This document shows, one piece after another, positions 1-4,772 of a stretch of DNA of 7,363 bases (within the stretch, counting starts at the first letter, position 1; each line of letters begins with the position of its first letter). The DNA lies in contig DGKK01000055.1 of NCBI GenBank assembly GCA_002387725.1, positions 10,694-18,056 of the forward strand. Reading direction: 5' to 3'. The notes beneath the pieces were generated by a model. The model was not told where the DNA came from and searched no databases. It saw only the letters and a list, made by a program, of their open reading frames with translations. Made by a program: the position numbers and the translations under genes. The stretch comes from Nitrospirae bacterium UBA4572. GTDB taxonomy: Bacteria > Nitrospirota > Leptospirillia > Leptospirillales > Leptospirillaceae.

Positions 1-1
1 G

Positions 2-631
2 GCCGTTACCGCACCGGCGGCCGAAAAAGCTCCTTTGCCCCCCTCCCGTCCCGGAGCAGTCGGGTGGAAGGACTTTCTCGACATCCCCTTCGAGCCGGTG
101 CGCCGGGAGACGGGTCATTTCGTGACGATTCTCCCCCTTTCCCCCTTCCGCATCATGGCCTTCTTCGGAACCGACCCTCACGATCCCTCTCCGGCTTTCC
201 GAAACGGCCATCCGGAAATCGTCCTCAAGGTTCGGGACATCACCAGGGCCATGGAGGAGAAGCCCCGACCCTTCGCGGACGACCTCCCCGCCGACTACGT
301 TTTTGATGTGGGTACGGGCCTCTCTGATCGATGGAGGATCCCGCTGTGGTCGACCCATCGCTGGATTGAAGCCTGGCTGGGTTACTACGAGGAGGGCTCC
401 TTCCGCATTCTGGCGCGGTCGAAAAAAATCCGGACTCCCCGGGGTGGCCCGGCGAAACGATGGGGGAATCTTTTTCACCTCAAAGAGGGGAGCTATCTCG
501 AAAAGGATCTTCCGTGGCTCGCTGAAGATGCCGCTCTTCGGCGACTCGCCCGTCTTCCGTCATCACACGAGCGTCCCTCGAGCCAAACACGACCCCTGAA
601 TACCTCGTCCGGAAGCTCGCCGAACGGATGA
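2..631 (+). CDS. DUF4912 domain-containing protein, 5' end outside window
   Basis: The reading frame is open to the left edge, so the start lies upstream; 209 residues are visible. The first part is Ala/Pro-rich and looks like a linker following an unseen N-terminal region. Visible residues 40-147 match the DUF4912 pattern: a hydrophobic strand with an aromatic pair (LSPFRIMAFFGTDP), a strand LKVRDIT near 75-81, a WRIPL strand near 111, a Trp-containing strand with WLGYYEEGSF near 124-133, and the diagnostic ending LARSKKIRTPRGGP. The last 40 residues are polar and low-complexity. The biochemical role of DUF4912 is not established; members often sit near glycan-metabolism genes, which fits the glycosyltransferase two genes downstream only loosely. 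The stop is 43 nt before pspA, so this is probably the upstream gene of the same operon. An internal TTG at 35 is an unlikely start. I am confident of the domain, not of any function. Confidence 0.8.
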   Translation, partial: AVTAPAAEKAPLPPSRPGAVGWKDFLDIPFEPVRRETGHFVTILPLSPFRIMAFFGTDPHDPSPAFRNGHPEIVLKVRDITRAMEEKPRPFADDLPADYVFDVGTGLSDRWRIPLWSTHRWIEAWLGYYEEGSFRILARSKKIRTPRGGPAKRWGNLFHLKEGSYLEKDLPWLAEDAALRRLARLPSSHERPSSQTRPLNTSSGSSPNG

Positions 632-661
632 TTCTGAAGCACATTCCGTCAACCGAATCGC

Positions 662-667
662 AAGGAG
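662..667 (+). promoter_or_regulatory. Shine-Dalgarno site of pspA homologue
   Basis: AAGGAG lies 7 nt upstream of the ATG at 675. It is the strongest ribosome-binding site in the left half of the window and fixes the PspA start. It suggests that PspA is translated more strongly than its operon neighbours, which have weaker or overlapping sites. Confidence 0.8.
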
Positions 668-674
668 CAGAACT

Positions 675-1346
675 ATGGGACTTCTCGATAGAATGAAAAC
701 CATCTTCCAGGCACAGGCGAATGCGACCCTCGACACTCTCGAGGATCCCAAGGCCATGATCGCCCAGCAGCTTCGCAACCTCGACGACAAGCTTCAGAGT
801 GCCCGGGGAGAATTGGTCAAGGCCATGGCAGAGGTCAAGCTTCTCGAACAGAAAATGGGGGAGACGCAGGAACAGATTGACCTTTATCAGCAACGGGCCG
901 AAAAGTCTGTCGCCGCCGGAAACGATGACCTTGCCCGCAAGGCCCTGCTCGAGAAGAGCCGCCTTTCGGGAGAGCTTGCCGACCTCACCAGACAGCGTGA
1001 CGACCAGAAGAAGATCGTCGACGAACTTTCCGGGGACCTCGACAGCCTGACTGCCATGCGCGATGATTTTGCACGAAAGCAGTCCAACCTGACCCTCCGG
1101 GAGGAGCGGGCCAAGGCCAAGGAAGAGATCAACGCCGTCCGGGCCGAGATCGACCCTCATCACATCGGCCAGGAAATGGGCCGAATGGCCGATAAGATTT
1201 CCCGCATGGAGGCCCAGGCCGAAGCGACAAAGGAATATGCCGACAGACAGAAGGGCAGCGACCTCGACAGCGCCTTTGCCTCCCTTGATGCGAAGAAACC
1301 TGATATTGAAGCCGAGCTGGCTCTCTTGAAGCAGAAAAAATCCTGA
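675..1346 (+). CDS. pspA: PspA/IM30 family membrane-stress protein
   Basis: The 223-residue product has the family's usual length. It starts with the amphipathic membrane-binding helix (MGLLDRMKTIFQAQANATLD, residues 1-20), followed by the conserved turn LEDPKAM at 22-28. The rest is almost entirely charged, heptad-like helix to about residue 185, then a last short helix (near 195-220), as expected for the ESCRT-III-like PspA/Vipp1 fold. Family members oligomerise on the inner face of the cytoplasmic membrane, support membrane integrity under stress, and in some bacteria hold the activator PspF in check. No pspF, pspB or pspC is seen here, and no sigma-54 promoter is visible in the 43 nt upstream. 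The following gene begins 8 nt after the stop, so the pair is almost certainly co-transcribed. The product could equally be named IM30 or Vipp1-like; the family assignment is firm. Confidence 0.95.
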   Translation: MGLLDRMKTIFQAQANATLDTLEDPKAMIAQQLRNLDDKLQSARGELVKAMAEVKLLEQKMGETQEQIDLYQQRAEKSVAAGNDDLARKALLEKSRLSGELADLTRQRDDQKKIVDELSGDLDSLTAMRDDFARKQSNLTLREERAKAKEEINAVRAEIDPHHIGQEMGRMADKISRMEAQAEATKEYADRQKGSDLDSAFASLDAKKPDIEAELALLKQKKS

Positions 1347-1354
1347 GGGCCCGC

Positions 1355-2617
1355 ATGAAAAATTTTTTCCCCACTCGGGCGGTCGCCCTTGGAATTCTCA
1401 TTTCGGCTGCTTCGGCAGCGATCCTTCTTCAGAGCTCTCCGTCCCTGGCGGACGGAAGCTTTTCCGAGGGACTCAAGCTCTACCACCAGGGCCGTTATGA
1501 AAAGGCCCTGAAAATTTTCAAGGATCTCCATGATCACCAGCCCTCAGGCTCCGGGAAGTTCCAGTACTTCATGGCCCTTGCCGAACATCACCAGGGGCTC
1601 GAACACCCCGCCCTGATGGATCTTGAGGGGGCCATCCATACCAATCCCTCCCTCTCCTTTGCCAGGAATCCCGGCCACGTCCGATCCCTGCACGACCGTC
1701 TCGTGAAGGCCGTCGAGGAGGGGCAGAGCCCCCTCCCCGCCCCTCACCCCACGCTCTTCTCCCCCTCCCGATCGGAAGGATCTTCCCATCTTCCCATGCT
1801 CCTTCTCCTTCTGGCTGTCGGGGGCGGACTGATCTTCTGGGCTCTCAAGAAACGGGAAAAGACCCAACAGGCCTCCCTGTCAAAAGACAAACAGGAGATG
1901 GAGGAGACGGCCGAGCGGCTCATGAAGGCCGTGGACAAGCTTCTCGAGGACAAGAACTACTACCTTCTCGACCACCCCGACCGAAAGGCTGCGGTGGAGG
2001 CCGCCTTCCATGCGCTTGACCCGGCCTACCGTAATGTCCTCTCCATTCTCCGTGAGCCTGAAACACCCCAGACAAACTGGAGCGAACGGAGAAACCGATT
2101 TGAAGCGGCACTAGAACCGGTGGACCAGGCCATCCTTTCCATCAAAAACCTTCTGGGGGAATCCCCAGCCTCCGCCCCCACCGCCTCCGCATCCTCTCCG
2201 GGGCCGGAGGCAGGAAACACTCCTCCCCCCCCCGATGCCGCCCCCGTTGGGGGAGACCGGTGCGTTTTCTGCGGACGCGATGCCCGGGAAGGCCGAACGG
2301 TCCCCCTCGAACGCCAGGGAAAGGTGGCCTATGCCCGTGCCTGCCCCACGTGTCTTGCCGAGATGGACCAGCACTATCAACAGACGGGGCAATACCAGCC
2401 CCCCGCTGCCTTCTATTCCGGCGGGATGCCCTACATGGGGGGAGGGCTCTCCTTCGGAGACCTCATGCTGCTTGACTGGATGACTCATGAAGGACATTCC
2501 GACAGTCCTCCGGTCTCCATGCCCGAATCTCACGCCCAGGGAGACTGGGGAGGCGGGGGAGGGTTTGGACGGGAAGACCGGGAAGGCGGGGATCACGGAG
2601 GGGGAGACCGCTCCTGA
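1355..2617 (+). CDS. Exported TPR-like, single-span membrane protein with zinc-ribbon-like motif
   Basis: This is a 420-residue protein of no recognised family. Residues 1-32 form a signal peptide with a plausible cleavage after Ser-Leu-Ala. Residues about 34-120 hold helical repeats with TPR character (GLKLYHQGRYEKALKIF, then an AL..L..AI..NP pair). A membrane span lies at 146-164 and is followed by KKREK, which predicts a cytoplasmic C-terminal half. Next come a helical region (175-267), a Pro/Ala/Ser linker (268-298), and a CxxC...CxxC site at Cys303, 306, 330 and 333 that could bind zinc. The tail is rich in Gly, Met and Tyr and ends in an acidic Gly-rich stretch. The layout recalls YgcG/TPM-type proteins, but no TPM domain is evident. 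GAGGG overlapping the pspA stop serves as the ribosome-binding site, 5 nt before the ATG. A membrane partner of PspA is a reasonable but untested inference. Confidence 0.85.
   Translation: MKNFFPTRAVALGILISAASAAILLQSSPSLADGSFSEGLKLYHQGRYEKALKIFKDLHDHQPSGSGKFQYFMALAEHHQGLEHPALMDLEGAIHTNPSLSFARNPGHVRSLHDRLVKAVEEGQSPLPAPHPTLFSPSRSEGSSHLPMLLLLLAVGGGLIFWALKKREKTQQASLSKDKQEMEETAERLMKAVDKLLEDKNYYLLDHPDRKAAVEAAFHALDPAYRNVLSILREPETPQTNWSERRNRFEAALEPVDQAILSIKNLLGESPASAPTASASSPGPEAGNTPPPPDAAPVGGDRCVFCGRDAREGRTVPLERQGKVAYARACPTCLAEMDQHYQQTGQYQPPAAFYSGGMPYMGGGLSFGDLMLLDWMTHEGHSDSPPVSMPESHAQGDWGGGGGFGREDREGGDHGGGDRS
2225..2233 (+). repeat. Nine-cytosine homopolymer inside the zinc-ribbon protein gene
   Basis: Nine consecutive C residues encode part of the proline run just before the CxxC motifs of the membrane protein gene. 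A one-base slip would remove the zinc-ribbon-like site and the Gly-rich tail. C-ending proline codons are very common in this DNA, so the tract may be only a by-product of composition. Confidence 0.6.
2597..2606 (+). promoter_or_regulatory. Purine-rich ribosome-binding site inside the preceding gene
   Basis: GGAGGGGGAG lies within the Gly-rich tail codons of the upstream gene, 10 nt before the glycosyltransferase ATG. The same bases therefore encode a glycine-rich tail and supply the next gene's ribosome-binding site. Confidence 0.55.
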
Positions 2618-3711
2618 TGCGGATTCTCTTTTATGCCACAAACGGACTGGGGTTGGGCCATGTCACCCGACTGTTGGCCCTTAGCCGGGCTGTCGCCCGA
2701 CGGGAGCCTCGCCACGAAAGGCTCTTTTTGACCCGATGCGAGGCCGGCCCCTTCCCGGAAGAGAACGACCCCTTTGCCATCCGAATTCCCGGAGTCTCCC
2801 GGGCGCGCAAGTCCGGACTGACGCCCAAATCCTATCTCCAGATGGCCCACCCCCTTCTCTGGCAAACCGTCTCCTCCTTCGACCCCCACATCATGGTCGT
2901 CGACACTTTCCCGGAAGGCCCCGAAGGAGAGCTGGCACCGCTCATGCGCTGGCCGATCAGAAAGGTCTTCATTTACCGGGAGTCACGGAAGGAGGCCCTT
3001 CCCAAGGACCGGATCGCCTCCCTTTTCTCGTCCTACAGCCTGATTCTTGCCGCCCATGACGAAGGAACGATTTCGCTTCCCCCTCCGCTGGATCGGGATG
3101 CCCGGGTCCACTTTGTGGGCCCCATCACCGCAGGTGTTCCGAAAAACGCAAACCGGGAGTCCCTCCGCAATCGGCTGGGTCTCGGGAGCAGCGAAATGGC
3201 GGCGATCGTGACATTGGGGGGCGGGGGAGACCCCGAGGCTGGCCGCATCGCGGGAGAGGCGGCACAGGAGCTTCGGCGAAAGGGGGTGACCGTCTTTGCC
3301 TCCACCGGTCCCCTGGTCCGGACCCCCCCTGAGGGAATCACGGCCCGGGAATGGTTTCCTGTCTGGCCTCTTGCCCCCTGGCTTCCGGCCTTTGACCTGG
3401 CCGTTGGCGGGGGAGGCTACAATACGGTGGCCGAGCTGCGGGAGGCCGGACTGCCCACTCTGCTGATCCCCTTCCATCGGGATGTCGACGACCAGCACGC
3501 ACGGGCAAAAGATGCCGTCGAAAACGGATGGGCCCGTATGGCCACCTCATCTGATGAGATCCGCCATGGGCTTGAAGAGATTCTCTCAGAAACAAGCCGG
3601 CCTCTCCCGACGGCAAGGGGAGCGGCATCTGCCGGCGGCGCCGACCGGGCGGCCGAACTCATCCTGTCTCTCCATTCCTCCAGAGTCACCACCACCTCCT
3701 CGCGGCCATGA
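2617..3711 (+). CDS. GT-B glycosyltransferase, MurG-like / COG4671-like
   Basis: The 364-residue product has two Rossmann-like halves typical of GT-B enzymes. The N-terminal acceptor-side half opens with a strand and the glycine loop GLGLGH (residues 10-15), then the helix TRLLALSRAVARR; a second strand, IMVVDTFPEG, lies at 92-101. The C-terminal half begins near TLGGGGDPEAG (199-209). It carries the nucleotide-sugar-site signature GGGGYNTVAEL (264-274), then PTLLIPF and DDQHARA (291-297), as in family 28 and COG4671 proteins. Donor and acceptor cannot be told from sequence. It lacks a signal peptide or membrane span, so it likely acts in the cytoplasm or at the membrane inner face. The ATG shares one base with the preceding stop (TGATG) and has a purine-rich site at 2597-2606, so translation is probably coupled. 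It is too divergent to be called murG. Confidence 0.85.
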   Translation: MRILFYATNGLGLGHVTRLLALSRAVARREPRHERLFLTRCEAGPFPEENDPFAIRIPGVSRARKSGLTPKSYLQMAHPLLWQTVSSFDPHIMVVDTFPEGPEGELAPLMRWPIRKVFIYRESRKEALPKDRIASLFSSYSLILAAHDEGTISLPPPLDRDARVHFVGPITAGVPKNANRESLRNRLGLGSSEMAAIVTLGGGGDPEAGRIAGEAAQELRRKGVTVFASTGPLVRTPPEGITAREWFPVWPLAPWLPAFDLAVGGGGYNTVAELREAGLPTLLIPFHRDVDDQHARAKDAVENGWARMATSSDEIRHGLEEILSETSRPLPTARGAASAGGADRAAELILSLHSSRVTTTSSRP

Positions 3712-3720
3712 CCTTTCTCC

Positions 3721-3724
3721 GGAG
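3721..3724 (+). promoter_or_regulatory. GGAG site favouring the internal start of the small exported protein
   Basis: GGAG is 7 nt upstream of the ATG at 3732. The earlier in-frame ATG at 3708 overlaps the previous stop as ATGA but has no purine-rich site in front of it. This is the main reason for preferring 3732. Confidence 0.5.
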
Positions 3725-3731
3725 CCCCCTC

Positions 3732-4316
3732 ATGATCCCCGTTCCCAAACACCTTTCGCCACCATCTCTTGCCCGGATTTTTCGAAGAGGACTTTTTCTC
3801 GCCTTTCTTCTCCTCCCCATCCTCCTGGAAGCCCCGCCGGGAGAGGCCATGGAACAGGAGTCATTAGCCCACGTTCTCCAGGATGATGCCAAAGGGATTT
3901 ACCTCACCCACATCCCCGGAGTCTTCTCACTTCATGCCGTAAAGGTTAAGACAGGAGTCTCCTACTCCGGAACGATCCGGGATCCGGGAGGATGGGTCCA
4001 CATTACCCGAGCCGCCGATCCGAGACGGGAAATGGTCATCGAGCGACTCTCCCGGGATACGGTCCGATTTCTCGTTGCCCCAACGAGCCTCACCCATGTG
4101 GTCGGATTTTCCTTCGAAACAAGCACGGGATGCTTCACGCTCAGAGCCAGAGAGCTTCCCTCCGGACATCACCCCCGCATTCATCTCAACGGATATGGCC
4201 CCATTGTGAAGAAATTTCCCGTCATCTTTTGCGGAAACGGTCCTCACGTGCGGATTGAATGGCAAGGACCCCTTCCACCACTAAAGAGGCCCTCCGCCCG
4301 GCAAGCCCATGGCTGA
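3732..4316 (+). CDS. Small exported protein of unknown function
   Basis: This 194-residue protein belongs to no family I recognise. A basic N-terminus (KHLSPPSLARIFRRG) precedes a hydrophobic core (LFLAFLLLPILL) and a probable signal peptidase site after Gly-Glu-Ala near residue 39. The mature part looks beta-rich, with a charged segment around ITRAADPRREMVIERLSRD. Two cysteines (134 and 167) could form a disulfide in the periplasm. The tail is rich in Pro, Arg and Lys. The start at 3732 was chosen over ATG 3708 (202 residues, 4-nt overlap with the glycosyltransferase) because it has a GGAG site and gives a shorter region before the signal core; 3708 remains possible through coupled re-initiation. 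It is the last gene of the apparent pspA operon and ends 10 bp from the stop of the convergent lipoprotein gene. Confidence 0.75.
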   Translation: MIPVPKHLSPPSLARIFRRGLFLAFLLLPILLEAPPGEAMEQESLAHVLQDDAKGIYLTHIPGVFSLHAVKVKTGVSYSGTIRDPGGWVHITRAADPRREMVIERLSRDTVRFLVAPTSLTHVVGFSFETSTGCFTLRARELPSGHHPRIHLNGYGPIVKKFPVIFCGNGPHVRIEWQGPLPPLKRPSARQAHG

Positions 4317-4326
4317 ATCTGACCGC

Positions 4327-4698
4327 CTAGAAAAACTCGTTGCGCTTTTTGTCATTGTGGCTGACATCCTGGAGAACCCCCCGCTCATCAAATCGCAGAC
4401 GAAGGGTCTTTGACGAGGTATGGACGCTCAGAAATCCCTGGCTTTTGATATGACGGTAGACCCAAACCTCCTCGCCCAGAAGCTTCGACTTTTTCTCGGG
4501 GGGGCCAAACATCTTGAGGACATCCTTTTCGGTCGTCTTGCCCACCACGAGGGCCAGGACCTTGGCCTCGGGGATCGGCCGCCCCTCCTCCCGGGAACAT
4601 CCATTCAACAGAACGGCCGCAAGACACAGGATCCCAAATCCCTTCCACACTCCCCCGCGAAGAAAAGAACGCGGAGAGACTCCTTTCGTCACTGTCAC
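4327..4698 (-). CDS. BamE/SmpA-OmlA-like small lipoprotein
   Basis: With the GTG start at 4698 this is a 123-residue lipoprotein. A basic N-region and the core GFGILCLAAVLL end in the lipobox LNGC, with Cys34 as the lipid-bearing residue. Ser at +2 suggests sorting to the outer membrane. The mature part has the SmpA/OmlA signature: the helix-turn GKTTEKDVLKMFGPP, a strand EVWVYRH, and a closing pair of strands LRLRFDERGVLQDVS. Such domains are small scaffolds; BamE itself supports the outer-membrane protein assembly machine, but many paralogues have other roles, so I do not name it bamE. The start is chosen because AAGGGAGG sits 7 nt upstream; in-frame ATG 4728 and GTG 4767 are longer alternatives that would push the signal core far from the N-terminus. 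It is divergent from the penicillin-binding protein gene and convergent with the pspA operon. Confidence 0.8.
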   Translation of the reverse strand: MTVTKGVSPRSFLRGGVWKGFGILCLAAVLLNGCSREEGRPIPEAKVLALVVGKTTEKDVLKMFGPPEKKSKLLGEEVWVYRHIKSQGFLSVHTSSKTLRLRFDERGVLQDVSHNDKKRNEFF

Positions 4699-4705
4699 CG
4701 AAAGA

Positions 4706-4713
4706 CCTCCCTT
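4706..4713 (-). promoter_or_regulatory. Shine-Dalgarno site setting the lipoprotein start
   Basis: Read on the - strand this is AAGGGAGG, 7 nt before the GTG at 4698. It is the best ribosome-binding site near any of the three candidate starts and supports the shortest one. Confidence 0.7.
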
Positions 4714-4772
4714 CACTCTTTGGGACATTGCCCTCTCATCACTGCTCCAACGAAATGGGAGCGACACGTGGC

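Noticed and set aside
632..674. Possible sigma-54 promoter for pspA
   Set aside because: Enterobacterial psp operons use sigma-54, but no GG-N10-GC pair with the expected flanking bases could be found in this gap.
480..1163. Long open frame of 227 codons on the - strand across pspA
   Set aside because: It is antisense to a clear PspA gene, has no recognisable domain, and is explained by the GC-rich codon use of the + strand gene.
2983..3498. A 171-codon - strand frame opposite the glycosyltransferase
   Set aside because: It is antisense to a well-supported gene, with no domain or ribosome-binding evidence.
4699..4772. Sigma-70 promoters for the divergent genes
   Set aside because: Boxes such as TTGGGA occur, but none has a matching -10 element at a suitable distance, so no promoter is called.
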